Counted from the stretch's first letter, positions 1-8,905 are shown. The stretch: 64,000 bases of DNA from UBA5078 sp040384465 (GCA_040384465.1 JAZKJF010000001.1:186001-250000), one strand, 5' to 3'. Program-made: numbers and translations. Notes: generated by a model not told the origin, from the letters alone.

Positions 1-267
1 TGCTTTAGGGCGAATCAGTCCAGTCCCCCAGATGGCCAAAGGTCTTTGACGTTGCAGAAGATCCAGAAAAGTCTTTTTATACGCCCGTTTGCGGCCCGTC
101 CAATGCCCCAGAATACTGCCCGCGCCAAATAGCTCAGCGCTGTCGTGATCGACGTGATGCACAGGAAAGCCAGTGACATGCTCGACCAAGCAGGGTGAGA
201 GATCATCTCCAAAGTTTGGCAGCGGATCCTTCTGATAGTAAGACAATTTAATTTGATGCATGTCCAT
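1..267 (-). CDS. Polysaccharide pyruvyl transferase family protein (5' part, runs off left edge)
   Basis: This frame is open from an ATG at 267 to the window edge, giving 89 residues. The N-terminal part contains NFGDDLSP near residues 18-25, GAGSILG near 48-54 and IWGTGLI near 79-85. Those three landmarks are typical of the polysaccharide pyruvyl transferase family, which adds ketal pyruvate or related groups to surface glycans. The ATG overlaps the stop of the upstream glycosyltransferase as TGATG, so the two are probably translationally coupled and part of one glycan operon. The C-terminal half, including the rest of the catalytic domain, lies outside the window, so the acceptor sugar cannot be inferred. 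The family call is good; the exact reaction is not established. Confidence 0.8.
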   Translation of the reverse strand, partial: MDMHQIKLSYYQKDPLPNFGDDLSPCLVEHVTGFPVHHVDHDSAELFGAGSILGHWTGRKRAYKKTFLDLLQRQRPLAIWGTGLIRPKA

Positions 268-1388
268 CAAAACCATGGAAGCAAATGTTGCGCTAATGAA
301 CGACCAATCTTGTCATACCCATATGTGCTGATGGCACGATCAACAGATTTCTCTTTCAGCTCAGTCAACTTTTGCGGATTCGTTTGCAATAATTGCAGAC
401 TCTCACGTAGTGCAGTGGAGTCCGCAGGGGGAACAACAATTCCTGCCTCTGCGATCACCGCAGGAATGCCTCCGATGTTGCTCCCAATCACGCATAGTCC
501 GCTCGCCATTGCTTCTATCAAAACCCGTCCAAACTGCTCCAAGATATTCCCCAGGGGGATGGAGGGAAGTACGAGAATATCTGCGGTCTGCATCACCTCA
601 TGTATTCGGGAGTAGGGGATAAATCCACAAAACTCAACTTCCGGGCCTGCCAGCTCCTCAAGTGTTGCTCTTTGGCTACCATTTCCGATGACGCGTAATC
701 TGATGTTTGCCATCCCCCGAACTGCATTGATAAGGTAGTCCACACCTTTGTGTCTCTCCAAGACTCCCACGTAGAGAATTTCCAGTCTATCGCTGTCTCG
801 GATGCGTATACGATCAACACAGAACCGAGCCTCAATTCCAAAAGTGTTCTGGATAAAAATTAGACCTGTATAACCGCGAGTAGTTAAAACCTCGGCGACC
901 AGATCATCCAGCGCATTGATTGCCTTGGTATTGTCGAAGCAGTAGCGAATAGCCAGAGGAAACAGATAACGCTTCCAAGATCGCCAGGATATGGCTTGGT
1001 AGTTGCGGTTGTTGTTGAGAGCGGACCAGAGTACCAGCGGGACTTTTGCGTGCTTTGCGATATAAGCAACCTGCATGGATACCAGGGAGTTAGGCTCCTC
1101 CATACAGTAGATGAGGTCGGGTGCAATTACTTTTATTTCATGCTTCAATCCTCTGTAGAAGTGAGCATGCTGTCTGCCTGCTTTGCCGAAAACCGTATGC
1201 AGTGTTACATGGGTAAACAGACAGTTTTCCAGTGTGGTTGCCGCGGTGACTTGCTGTTCTTTATATACCTTGGGGGTAATGAGGAATGTCCTGACACCGC
1301 TTGCCATCAGCTCCTTAGCGAGAGATTGCACCAGATTCTGGTATTCCTTGACCACCAAGTGGTGCGCAATGATCAGGAGTGTGGACAC
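267..1388 (-). CDS. Glycosyltransferase family 4 (GT-B fold)
   Basis: This 373-residue protein has a GT-B layout. The N-terminal acceptor half begins MSTLLIIAHH. The C-terminal donor half contains GVLERHKGVDYLI, a GT4-type donor motif, and an E-x7-E motif (EQFGRVLIE) followed by AMASGLCVIGSNIGGIP. It probably transfers a nucleotide-activated sugar to a growing lipid-linked glycan on the cytoplasmic face of the inner membrane. Its stop overlaps the start of the pyruvyl transferase gene. Upstream it is divergent from another GT4 gene across only 56 bp, so promoters for both must lie in or near 1389-1444. Donor and acceptor sugars cannot be deduced. Confidence 0.88.
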   Translation of the reverse strand: MSTLLIIAHHLVVKEYQNLVQSLAKELMASGVRTFLITPKVYKEQQVTAATTLENCLFTHVTLHTVFGKAGRQHAHFYRGLKHEIKVIAPDLIYCMEEPNSLVSMQVAYIAKHAKVPLVLWSALNNNRNYQAISWRSWKRYLFPLAIRYCFDNTKAINALDDLVAEVLTTRGYTGLIFIQNTFGIEARFCVDRIRIRDSDRLEILYVGVLERHKGVDYLINAVRGMANIRLRVIGNGSQRATLEELAGPEVEFCGFIPYSRIHEVMQTADILVLPSIPLGNILEQFGRVLIEAMASGLCVIGSNIGGIPAVIAEAGIVVPPADSTALRESLQLLQTNPQKLTELKEKSVDRAISTYGYDKIGRSLAQHLLPWF

Positions 1389-1444
1389 TTGCGAAATCTC
1401 AAGATAATAAATAGATCACGAACTGTAACATCACTGCAATTGAT

Positions 1445-2503
1445 ATGAAAATTCTGGCTGCCCCCGCTTTCAAGAACGTCCGAGGAAATCCATACAACTC
1501 TCTACTGTACACTCACCTGCAGAAAGTACCTGGAGTCAGCGCAAATGATTTCAGTTGGCGCGCATTGTTGACAGACAAGCCCTCGATACTTCATCTGCAT
1601 TGGCCTGAGCACGTTTTCGGCAATCATTTTGGAGTGAATTTTCTCGTACGATTCATATCGCTGACCTTGAAAATTCTGGTAGCGAAAGCGATGGGGATTC
1701 GCGTTGTCTGGACTGTGCATAATCTGGAGAGTCACGAGCACCTTCATCCAAGGTTGGAACTTTGGTGCAAGCGTCATTTTATTGCTGTGGTCGATGGGGT
1801 CATTTATTTAACTGACACTGGGCGTGAATTGGCAGTCACAAAATATCCGGTTTTGGCTTTGAAAAAGTCAGCAGTCATTTGCCATGGCCACTACCAGAAT
1901 GCCTATCCGAATGTCGTCGGAAAAACTGCGGCGAGAGCGAAGCTTGGGTTGGCTGAAGATGACCACGTCATATTGTTCCTGGGCAAGGTGCGACGTTACA
2001 AGAATGTGGAAAATCTTATGAAGATATTTTCCGGGATGTCGCAAGGCAATCTGCGATTGGTGGTTGCTGGGAGTGTTTCGAACAATATTGCTCTAGAACA
2101 GAATATCCGAGGACTCGCGTCCCTGGATTCCCGCATCAGCTTGCATCTTGAACATATCGAGAGCGAGGACATTACGGCTTTTCTCAATGCCGCCGATCTT
2201 ATGGTGTTGCCATACCTTGATATTCTGAACTCTGGCGCGGCAATACTGGGCCTTTCGTTTGGCGTTCCGGTGCTTGTACCGGACATAGGTGCGATGGCAG
2301 ATCTGCAGAGTCAATTTGGTTCGCACAGGGTGCATTTATACCAGAAAGACCTGAGTGCACATGTGCTTGAAGCAGTCCTTGATTCCATCGCACAGCGCAG
2401 TGAAGTGGAAGAGGTAGGCGAGCGGGATTTCCCGATTGAATTCGATTGGGTGCATATCGCCAGACAAACCTTTTCGTTTTATACAGAAGTGGTTTCTGAT
2501 TAA
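1445..2503 (+). CDS. Glycosyltransferase, GT4-like, on the opposite strand to the cluster
   Basis: This 352-residue GT-B protein has HLHWPEHVF near residue 50, VVWTVHNLESHE near 95, FLGKVRRYKNVENL near 180 and a C-terminal NSGAAILGLSFGVPVLVPD. The usual E-x7-E of GT4 is replaced at the equivalent place by an NSG-x-SFG form, seen in a branch of surface-polysaccharide glycosyltransferases. It is the only plus-strand gene among the cluster genes from 1 to 8138. It diverges from the gene ending at 1388, and its last four bases overlap the end of the convergent neighbour. Probably it adds one sugar of the same polymer, but it must be transcribed from its own promoter. Confidence 0.82.
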   Translation: MKILAAPAFKNVRGNPYNSLLYTHLQKVPGVSANDFSWRALLTDKPSILHLHWPEHVFGNHFGVNFLVRFISLTLKILVAKAMGIRVVWTVHNLESHEHLHPRLELWCKRHFIAVVDGVIYLTDTGRELAVTKYPVLALKKSAVICHGHYQNAYPNVVGKTAARAKLGLAEDDHVILFLGKVRRYKNVENLMKIFSGMSQGNLRLVVAGSVSNNIALEQNIRGLASLDSRISLHLEHIESEDITAFLNAADLMVLPYLDILNSGAAILGLSFGVPVLVPDIGAMADLQSQFGSHRVHLYQKDLSAHVLEAVLDSIAQRSEVEEVGERDFPIEFDWVHIARQTFSFYTEVVSD

Positions 2504-3612
2504 CTCAGAACTCTCTCGAAAACATTCCGGTGCTCTGCGGCGCTTTGTTCCCATGAAAACCTGGCGCTCAGCGCAAGTCCTCTGCTTATCAATTCTGCTC
2601 TCGTCTCCTCAATCAGCATCTGGTTGATGCCATCACTAAGCGCTTCAACCGAAAACGGATCCACAGTCATCGCAGACCCTGCGTACAGTTCCTGCATGGC
2701 CGAATTATCGGAGGTAAGCACCGGAGCGCCGGAGGACATGGCTTCCAGAACAGGAATGCCGAATCCTTCGTAAAGCGAGGGAAGCGCAAAGAAAAGACAA
2801 GATTGGTAGAGTGCCGCTAGATCGTCATCGCTGACGTAGCCTAGAAGAATAATGCTTTTTTCAGCGAGCAGTTTCCCCCAGTTGTCGAATAAATTGGATT
2901 GCAGCCATCCTGACTTTCCTGCGATCACCAGGGGAATTGCTTTCTTGAAAGCATCGCTCCGATGGTACGCAGAGAGCAACCTGTCGAGATTTTTTCTCGG
3001 CTCAATGGTGCCGGTAAAAAGAATGAATTGATCAGGAATGCCCAGTCTTGCTTTTACGAGGTCTTTGCTCTCAGTGCTCAAGGCAATCCGATAGCGTTGA
3101 TTGACTCCATTGTGGACAACACTGACACGATCTGGGTTCACACCATAGTGCTGACAGAAGTCGTCCCGAGTGGTCTTAGACACAGCGATGAAGTGAGTGG
3201 CGCAACGAACGGACATCCTAATGAGCGAGTCAAAATGCCGGTACTGTTGTTTACTCACTATCTCTGGATATTTCACAAAGGCAATATCGTGAATGGTGGC
3301 TACACACGGAACCTTCGACCGATGTGGCACGAAGAACCTGGGCCCCCAGAATAAATCCACTTTGGACGATCGGATCGAACGGGGCAGGAGAAGATTTTCC
3401 CAGAGTGTCCGCAGGCCGAATCGTTGCGAAGGAAGAGGCAACACATCGTAATTCACACGACGACTTCCGACTGGAATTGCATCGGGTGGTAACGCTCGTG
3501 CTGTGAACAGGGTGACTTCATCCTGAAGGTGGTTAAGCACTTCAGTGGTGTAAACAGCGATCCCGGCTTTCCTTGAGGCCTGCATAGGCCGGGCGTCAAT
3601 CCCAATATGCAT
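2500..3612 (-). CDS. Glycosyltransferase family 4
   Basis: This is a complete 370-residue GT4 enzyme. The N-terminal Rossmann half starts MHIGIDARPMQ and contains GIAVYTTEVL. The donor half has FTGTIEPRKNLDRLLSAY near residue 200 and the E-x7-E motif in YEGFGIPVLEAMSSGAPVLTS near 290. These are classic features of mannosyl/rhamnosyl-type GT4 enzymes, although the sugar is unknown. The gene lies 6 bp downstream of the ABC transporter gene, so it belongs to the minus-strand operon running down from 8138. Its 3' end overlaps that of the plus-strand glycosyltransferase by four bases. Confidence 0.9.
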   Translation of the reverse strand: MHIGIDARPMQASRKAGIAVYTTEVLNHLQDEVTLFTARALPPDAIPVGSRRVNYDVLPLPSQRFGLRTLWENLLLPRSIRSSKVDLFWGPRFFVPHRSKVPCVATIHDIAFVKYPEIVSKQQYRHFDSLIRMSVRCATHFIAVSKTTRDDFCQHYGVNPDRVSVVHNGVNQRYRIALSTESKDLVKARLGIPDQFILFTGTIEPRKNLDRLLSAYHRSDAFKKAIPLVIAGKSGWLQSNLFDNWGKLLAEKSIILLGYVSDDDLAALYQSCLFFALPSLYEGFGIPVLEAMSSGAPVLTSDNSAMQELYAGSAMTVDPFSVEALSDGINQMLIEETRAELISRGLALSARFSWEQSAAEHRNVFERVLS

Positions 3613-3618
3613 AGATCC

Positions 3619-5451
3619 CTACCAGGAAATGGGCTCTTGACCCGAGACGGTTGTTGATTGTGGCATCTGAGTCAAAGACCTGAACAAGGCATTGTCTTCG
3701 TATAGTTGCGCATAGTTGCCCGACGCCACCACCTTCCCTTGATCCATGACGTAAATGACGTCGCAGCGCTGCACCGTTGTCAGGCGATGAGCGATGATGA
3801 TTACGGTCTTGTGATGCATCAGAGCGTAGATGGAGTCCATGATGTGTTGCTCGCTGATTGAGTCCAGTGCACTGGTGGCTTCATCCAGCACAATCACATC
3901 CGGGTCATGATAGAGCGCGCGAGCAATGCCGATGCGTTGGCGTTGCCCTCCCGAGAGTTGAACGCCGCGCTCGCCCACGCGGGTGTTGATACCTTGTGGC
4001 AACTGCTGGATGAGATCACCGATGTGCGCCATGGCTATCGCCTGTTCCAGCCTTAGTGGGTCGATCTGTCCATCCGGCACCCCCAAAGCAATATTATTGC
4101 GGATGCTGGCGTCGGTCAGGAAGATGCTCTGAGGAACGTAGCCAAGAGTGTTTTGCCAGGCACGCCGATTGGTGTCCGTAATGACTTGATTGTCCACCAT
4201 CAACGTTCCTTCGTTGGGTGCAAGCAGCCCCAACAGCATATCGATACAAGTTGTTTTTCCTGCGCCGGACGGGCCGACAAAACCCACGGCTTGACGCGCT
4301 GGTATAGTCATGGAGAGAGCAGACAGAGCGGGTTCAGTCTTGTTGGGGTAAGTGAAACTGACCCTGTCCAGCTGGATTGTCTGTTGCGGTGTGAGCCTTT
4401 GTGTTCCCGTTGGCACCAGCGTAGAAACACGTAGTGACTCGATCAGATCGTTCCGGATTGCATGCAGCGCTGGCAGGTTGCCGCGTATCTGCGCGAGACT
4501 GGCATAGATCTGCTGGAAAGCGGGCAGCAGTTTGAAACCGGCCAGGGCAAACAGGGCCAGCAGTGGCAACAAACCCTCGACCCCATTGCTTTGTGTACGC
4601 AGCAGATAAAGCACAAGCATGATCACCGCGCCGTAGGCTGTCAGCTCAACGAGGTAACGCGGGATCTGTGCCAGCGCATTCATATTGCCTTGATGCTTGG
4701 CGAGTTGTTTTGCACTGATGGCAAAGTCGTCGACAAAGCGGGGCTGATGGCCTAGCAACAACAGTTCCTTGATGCCTCCAAAACCTTCGCTCATCAGACG
4801 AAAGCGTTGGTTGGCAGCAGCCACAGCATGAGCGCCATAACGCATCAGACGTCGGCGCACTGTCATGTAAAGTACGGCATAGATGAGCAAAAATGCTACG
4901 GCAACGATCGACGCGGCGGCTGGATTGACCAAGAAAATTGTGAGTAACAACAACGTCGCAGTGGCTAGTCTCGCGTTTAATTGCAGCAGTGGATTGATCA
5001 CCTGTGCCATGACGCGGTGGCACTCGCTAGCGATATGGTTTGTCAGTGTCGCGCTGTGATGAGTGCTGTGGTAAAGCCAGTCTTGACTCAAATAATGTTG
5101 GAATAACCGTATGCTCAGTTCGGCGCCCAGGTTCTGGCCGTAATGCATCAGGTACCAACTGGTGATAATGCTGCAGAGGCTGCTCAGCGTGAGTAGGCCC
5201 AAGACGGTAAGGCCGGACCAGAATAGGAAATCGTTGACTGAGGTGAGGTCGCTGTTTTGATAGACATGAGCGACCCAACTGTCGCCTGTGAGCACATTGC
5301 TATCGCTGACCATGGCCATGAAAGGCAGAATGGAAGCAACACCAATGCCTTCCATCACGGCCATCAACAACACCAACCACTGCAGCTTAAGTACCTGGCT
5401 GCGTTGCCGGGGGGTGAGTAATGACCAAAGTTGGCGAATGTCCTTCCACAT
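3619..5451 (-). CDS. ABC transporter, fused membrane and ATPase domains, probable lipid-linked glycan flippase
   Basis: This 610-residue half-transporter has an N-terminal membrane domain of about six helices (roughly residues 20-330) and a C-terminal nucleotide-binding domain. The ATPase has Walker A GPSGAGKTT, signature LSGGQRQRIGIARAL, Walker B VIVLDEATSAL and the switch His in IIAHRLTTV. The overall form matches the MsbA/PglK/WlaB group, homodimers that flip lipid-linked sugars or lipids across the inner membrane. Surrounding glycosyltransferases support a role in moving the lipid-linked glycan made by this cluster. Transport of a peptide or another lipid is possible. It is 6 bp upstream of a GT4 gene and 6 bp downstream of the GT2-like gene. 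Confidence 0.88.
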   Translation of the reverse strand: MWKDIRQLWSLLTPRQRSQVLKLQWLVLLMAVMEGIGVASILPFMAMVSDSNVLTGDSWVAHVYQNSDLTSVNDFLFWSGLTVLGLLTLSSLCSIITSWYLMHYGQNLGAELSIRLFQHYLSQDWLYHSTHHSATLTNHIASECHRVMAQVINPLLQLNARLATATLLLLTIFLVNPAAASIVAVAFLLIYAVLYMTVRRRLMRYGAHAVAAANQRFRLMSEGFGGIKELLLLGHQPRFVDDFAISAKQLAKHQGNMNALAQIPRYLVELTAYGAVIMLVLYLLRTQSNGVEGLLPLLALFALAGFKLLPAFQQIYASLAQIRGNLPALHAIRNDLIESLRVSTLVPTGTQRLTPQQTIQLDRVSFTYPNKTEPALSALSMTIPARQAVGFVGPSGAGKTTCIDMLLGLLAPNEGTLMVDNQVITDTNRRAWQNTLGYVPQSIFLTDASIRNNIALGVPDGQIDPLRLEQAIAMAHIGDLIQQLPQGINTRVGERGVQLSGGQRQRIGIARALYHDPDVIVLDEATSALDSISEQHIMDSIYALMHHKTVIIIAHRLTTVQRCDVIYVMDQGKVVASGNYAQLYEDNALFRSLTQMPQSTTVSGQEPISW

Positions 5452-5457
5452 GATCAG

Positions 5458-6306
5458 TTACCGTACACTCCGTTTTATCTTTTGTGCCAGCTGGCTCTGC
5501 TTCAGTCTCTCGTAGAGTCCTAGTCGTTTGAGCAAAGGAATTGGCATGGTCAGCAACTGCCTGCGCCAGTCTCCGCGATCAAGTCGTATGTGTTCGAACA
5601 GCCCCTCCGCCTGGGCAATCCTGAAATCCTGGGTTTCCCACCATGGTTGAATGACCCGCTCCGGCCAGGTGATGTCATGCGGGTCATTTGCCACAAAATA
5701 GTCCCCCAGCGTTTTCAACAGCCAGTCGCGTCGATAGAGAGTGGGATTGTCGGTGTAGTTCATGTAGCGTGCCGTGGTTTGCAGAAAGCGCGGGTTGCTC
5801 GCACAACGCTGAATTTTATCGGGGTAGGCCTGCTCCGGATGCTCCATCCAGTACAACGCATTGAACAAGTGGCTTTGCCAGCGCTCTTCATTGCCCGGCA
5901 CATTGTCGGCGGCCCAGTTGGGTTCACCTGCGTGACGGCGGCTGCGGTAAAGCACCGCATCGATGTCGTGATTGGTGAGCAACTCCACGCCATCTTCCAA
6001 TTCTGATGCGTCTTGTTTGACGTTGTGAATGAGACGGAAATCGTTCTGCAGGTAGAGAATGTAGGGATGTTTTGCACGTTCCGCTAAAAAGCGGTACGCG
6101 GCACCAATGCCGATGTTGTGGCCGACGCCGTAATAGTCGAGGCCGAACTGTTTGGCGATTCGTATGTCTTTGCTGGAAATCTGCTGGAAGAAAATCAGCT
6201 TGTCGCTAGTGATGTCCAGTAGCCCATTTTCTTGATAAGAGGCGAGTGTGCGCAGCAGTGTTTTGTGTGACTGCCAGCTGAGTATCAACAAGGAAACAGG
6301 AATCAT
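5458..6306 (-). CDS. GT2-like glycosyltransferase
   Basis: The 282-residue product begins MIPVSLLILSWQSHKTLLRTL, like the first strand and helix of a GT-A fold. It carries VGHNIGIGAAYRFLAE near residue 80 and YILYLQNDFRLI near 105, where QND occupies the place of the DxD metal and nucleotide-sugar motif. It resembles family 2 glycosyltransferases but is divergent. Its start overlaps the stop of the upstream HtrL/YibB-type gene by four bases, and the ABC transporter gene follows after 6 bp, so all three are co-transcribed. Function is inferred from fold landmarks and context only. Confidence 0.72.
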   Translation of the reverse strand: MIPVSLLILSWQSHKTLLRTLASYQENGLLDITSDKLIFFQQISSKDIRIAKQFGLDYYGVGHNIGIGAAYRFLAERAKHPYILYLQNDFRLIHNVKQDASELEDGVELLTNHDIDAVLYRSRRHAGEPNWAADNVPGNEERWQSHLFNALYWMEHPEQAYPDKIQRCASNPRFLQTTARYMNYTDNPTLYRRDWLLKTLGDYFVANDPHDITWPERVIQPWWETQDFRIAQAEGLFEHIRLDRGDWRRQLLTMPIPLLKRLGLYERLKQSQLAQKIKRSVR

Positions 6307-8138
6307 GTGTCGCTTCCTTGATCGCGCAGAAAGCCGTGCTCGATCAGAAAAGGCATGCCCTTGCGTGAGAAGTTGAGCCGCGAGAGGGTGCGGTCATTTA
6401 CAAAGTGGTGACTGATAGTCTCTTCGGTGATCGGGTGTTTGTCCGAAATCTGATAGGTGTCGGGTAATCTCTGCATGTGCTCGGCATTCCTTGAAAACAG
6501 TGCGGCCCACACAGTCTGTTCCAGCCAATTGGCGCGAGGGCAGGGCTGGCGTCGGTAATAAGCACCAAGGCATGCCTCGATATAATCCATGTCGTAAGTG
6601 ACGCTTGCAGGCAAATAGAACAAGCCGACGTTGACGCGCTCCAAGCCCTGGGTGTTGAGAACAGCAGGCCAGCGATCACAAGGCCAGGTGTAGGCATCCT
6701 GCCAGTCGCTCATGAAAAATCCCTGATGTCGCGTGATGGCTTGCAGTATCTCTTTGGGCTCTTTGAAAAACAACACGTCTGCATCCAGCACCATGAATGG
6801 TCGCCCGGCGGAGTAGTGTGCAAAATCAAGTAATTTGAGTGCGGGCCAGGTTTGTTCGGTGATGCGGTAGCGAAAGCTGTTGGGGCAATTCGCCAGCGCT
6901 TTTCTCATCTGCTCATCTGCTTGGGCAAATCCGATTATGTGTGCGCTCGGGAATGCATGAGTCAATGTCTGAATGTGTGCGGACGTCAGTGAACCATCAT
7001 CGTGAATGAATATTGGCGGGCGCAAGCCGCTGAAGTGCAGAAAACTGCGCAGCGTCCAGATGCCGTTCACCACATCGCGTGCGCAAAGCAGGATGTGCAG
7101 ATCAAATTCGTCATGAGCGCTGTCTGTGAATGGTGGCGCCTGCAGGATGCGATTCGCCTGTGTGGCGTATGTTCGGTGATACCACCATCGCAAAGCTTTG
7201 CGTCGAAGGTTGAACACCGTTGTGCGGGGATGACGTAACCGTCGCGCACTCAGCGCTGGTATTCCCGGGCTGAACAGGGCAGGGACGCCATGGTTGCCAA
7301 GCAGACGGGTATCGGTCAGATCTGGATGGCGATAGGACAAAATGGTCAGCAGGCATTCTTCCGTGCCCATATGACGATTGCTGAGCGTGTCATTCAGCAA
7401 GGTCTCGTAATGCGGGGCCAATTGACGGATGGCGGCAGCGGTGCCACCAAAGAGCCCTCCTTTGCAGCAGCGGTCAACGTAGTCGGTCTGGCAATACTGC
7501 GCCAATGCCTCGCGATCAAAGCCGTGCATTTCCGTATTTTTTTCATATGGAGTGGCCAGCAGACAGAGTTTGTCTATCTTCTCGGCCAGATCGACAAACA
7601 GTTGTTCGTTGATCAGCCCGTGCTCGCCCGGGTAGAGATGCTGGTGTATTCCACAGTCTACCCAGAATAGTGCTTCGTGATTTGCACGCGTGCGTGCTGC
7701 TTCCGCCAGCCAGAAGAATTTGGACATCACCAGCGGAATGTAATGAGGCAGTTGGGCCTGCGGAGACTGCGAAAGCCAATCTGCCTGTTGTTGCCATTTG
7801 GCTGACTGGCGGATCTGCTGGATGGGCTCGAAGTACGGTTGCTGTTCAAGAATGGCTTGGCTGAGAGAGTGAACTTCCGTTGGTTTGTTGCCGCGCTGTT
7901 TTCGGATGAGGGGATGCAGGTGTTCTTCGGCGTAGATCACCATGGGTAAATTCAGTTCGAGCAGGCGACGCAGGCTGTGGATATAGCGTGCGAAAGGACG
8001 GCGAAATCTCTTGTGGGTCTGGCCGCGTCCGATGTCGAGGATGCCGGTGACGATTGTAGGTTTTGTCGTTTGTATGATCGTATGCTGCAGAGTGGGTCTG
8101 GATTGGTTTAGCTTATGCTGGCAGTGGTCAGAAAACAA
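6303..8138 (-). CDS. HtrL/YibB-family domain fused to a second glycosyltransferase-like domain
   Basis: This 611-residue protein appears to have two parts. Residues about 28-300 resemble HtrL/YibB (WlaTC) proteins, with TIVTGILDIGRG near the start, a regular Arg/Tyr pattern and FWVDCGIHQHL in the middle. Residues about 320-611 form a second GT-A-like unit with ILLCARDVVNGIWTLRSF, PPIFIHDDGSLT and the DxD-like FMVLDADVLFF. The best start is a TTG at 8138: an in-frame stop lies just upstream, and the next in-frame ATG would remove much of the first domain. No clear ribosome-binding site precedes it, so initiation is uncertain. It is the first gene of the minus-strand operon and may build or modify two linkages of a surface glycan. 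Confidence 0.7.
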   Translation of the reverse strand: MFSDHCQHKLNQSRPTLQHTIIQTTKPTIVTGILDIGRGQTHKRFRRPFARYIHSLRRLLELNLPMVIYAEEHLHPLIRKQRGNKPTEVHSLSQAILEQQPYFEPIQQIRQSAKWQQQADWLSQSPQAQLPHYIPLVMSKFFWLAEAARTRANHEALFWVDCGIHQHLYPGEHGLINEQLFVDLAEKIDKLCLLATPYEKNTEMHGFDREALAQYCQTDYVDRCCKGGLFGGTAAAIRQLAPHYETLLNDTLSNRHMGTEECLLTILSYRHPDLTDTRLLGNHGVPALFSPGIPALSARRLRHPRTTVFNLRRKALRWWYHRTYATQANRILQAPPFTDSAHDEFDLHILLCARDVVNGIWTLRSFLHFSGLRPPIFIHDDGSLTSAHIQTLTHAFPSAHIIGFAQADEQMRKALANCPNSFRYRITEQTWPALKLLDFAHYSAGRPFMVLDADVLFFKEPKEILQAITRHQGFFMSDWQDAYTWPCDRWPAVLNTQGLERVNVGLFYLPASVTYDMDYIEACLGAYYRRQPCPRANWLEQTVWAALFSRNAEHMQRLPDTYQISDKHPITEETISHHFVNDRTLSRLNFSRKGMPFLIEHGFLRDQGSDT

Positions 8139-8164
8139 AGGGTGTCATTAGTGATGTCATTGTT

Positions 8165-8235
8165 TGTGGGAGCGGGCCTGCCCGCGATTGATTTTGTGTC
8201 GCACGGAGCAGATCGCGAGCAGGCTCGCTCCCACA
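8165..8235. repeat. Type-A REPIN (inverted pair of REP-like sequences)
   Basis: Two arms face each other: the left begins TGTGGGAGCGGGCCTGCCCG and the right ends CGAGCAGGCTCGCTCCCACA. Each arm contains its own short hairpin (CGGGC...GCCCG and GAGC...GCTC) around a conserved TGTGGGAGC head. This is the structure of REPINs, non-autonomous elements mobilised by RAYT transposases. It lies 8 bp beyond the vapC stop, at the left border of the toxin-antitoxin island, and has sister copies at 11194 and 36687. Confidence 0.85.
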
Positions 8236-8243
8236 GGGTTGGA

Positions 8244-8665
8244 TTAACGGTTGACCCAGTTTCCGTGGCGCAAGCCGGAGACGCGGCCAAACTCTCGTAC
8301 GTTATCTGTAATCAGCATTGCGTTGACGGCCATCGCGTGCCCTGCAATCAGAATATCGTTCGGCCCTATCGGATTGCCGACCTCTTCGAGTTGTCGCTTT
8401 ATGAGGGGTGCCTGCTCGGTCGCTGCTCGACCCCAGTCGGATATGCTGTCAAGCCGGGACACAAAGTCAGCAACAATGCCGGCCATTTTGGGCTGGCACG
8501 CTTGTTGTTCGCGCCGAACAGGAGCTCTGCGTAAGTGATGGCGGATATGCAGATGTGGTCTCCTGCAGTGCTGACTTCCTGCAGGCGGTCCAGAACATTG
8601 AGCGGACGCTGGCGAATGATGAAGCTGCAGATATTGGTGTCCAGCATGTAACGTGTGCGCGCCAT
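8244..8665 (-). pseudogene. vapC: VapC-type PIN-domain toxin, interrupted by a frameshift
   Basis: The first frame (from ATG 8665) encodes RYMLDTNICSFIIRQRP, with the first PIN acidic residue, and AISAITYAELLFG-like sequence with the conserved Glu. The reading then moves to the -1 frame, which encodes GPNDILIAGHAMA, LITDNVREF and GLRHGNWV, the rest of a VapC-type ribonuclease. Joined, the frames give about 140 residues, the normal family length, with all expected acidic positions. The junction is at 8486-8492, where the message reads C CCA AAA T, a canonical -1 slippery heptamer. So this may be an inactivated toxin, an error in an A4 run, or a toxin made by programmed frameshifting. Its start overlaps the vapB stop as TAATG. 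Confidence 0.85.
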
Positions 8666-8892
8666 TAGAGCTTCACTCGCTCGGGGTCTGCAAGGGGTTC
8701 ACGCTCCAAGAGAAAGTAATCATCGGCGCCTTCCACTTCGACGAAGCTACTCCAGTTCTTGCGCACTGGCGTAATGATGATGGTGTCGCCCTGCCGGTGC
8801 ATTTCTACTTCCGAGACTCCTTTGAGTTCCATTTCGCGTGGCAGGCGGATCGCTTGGTTGCTGCCGTTCTTGAATATACTGGCTCTGGTCAT
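8665..8892 (-). CDS. vapB: VapB-type antitoxin (AbrB/SpoVT fold)
   Basis: The 75-residue protein begins MTRASIFKNGSNQAIRLPRE, a typical swapped-hairpin AbrB/SpoVT DNA-binding domain of VapB antitoxins. Its C-terminal tail would wrap around and block the VapC active site. I chose the ATG at 8892 rather than upstream in-frame starts because GAGGGAG lies about 8 bases before it and homology begins there. The gene overlaps vapC by TAATG. It should repress its own operon by binding the perfect palindrome at 8945-8963, which covers the -35 box. Confidence 0.88.
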   Translation of the reverse strand: MTRASIFKNGSNQAIRLPREMELKGVSEVEMHRQGDTIIITPVRKNWSSFVEVEGADDYFLLEREPLADPERVKL

Positions 8893-8905
8893 TTGTCGGG
8901 CTCCC

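Noticed and set aside
8115..8534. Plus-strand open frames across vapC
   Set aside because: They read through a REPIN and are antisense to the PIN domain seen in two minus-strand frames.
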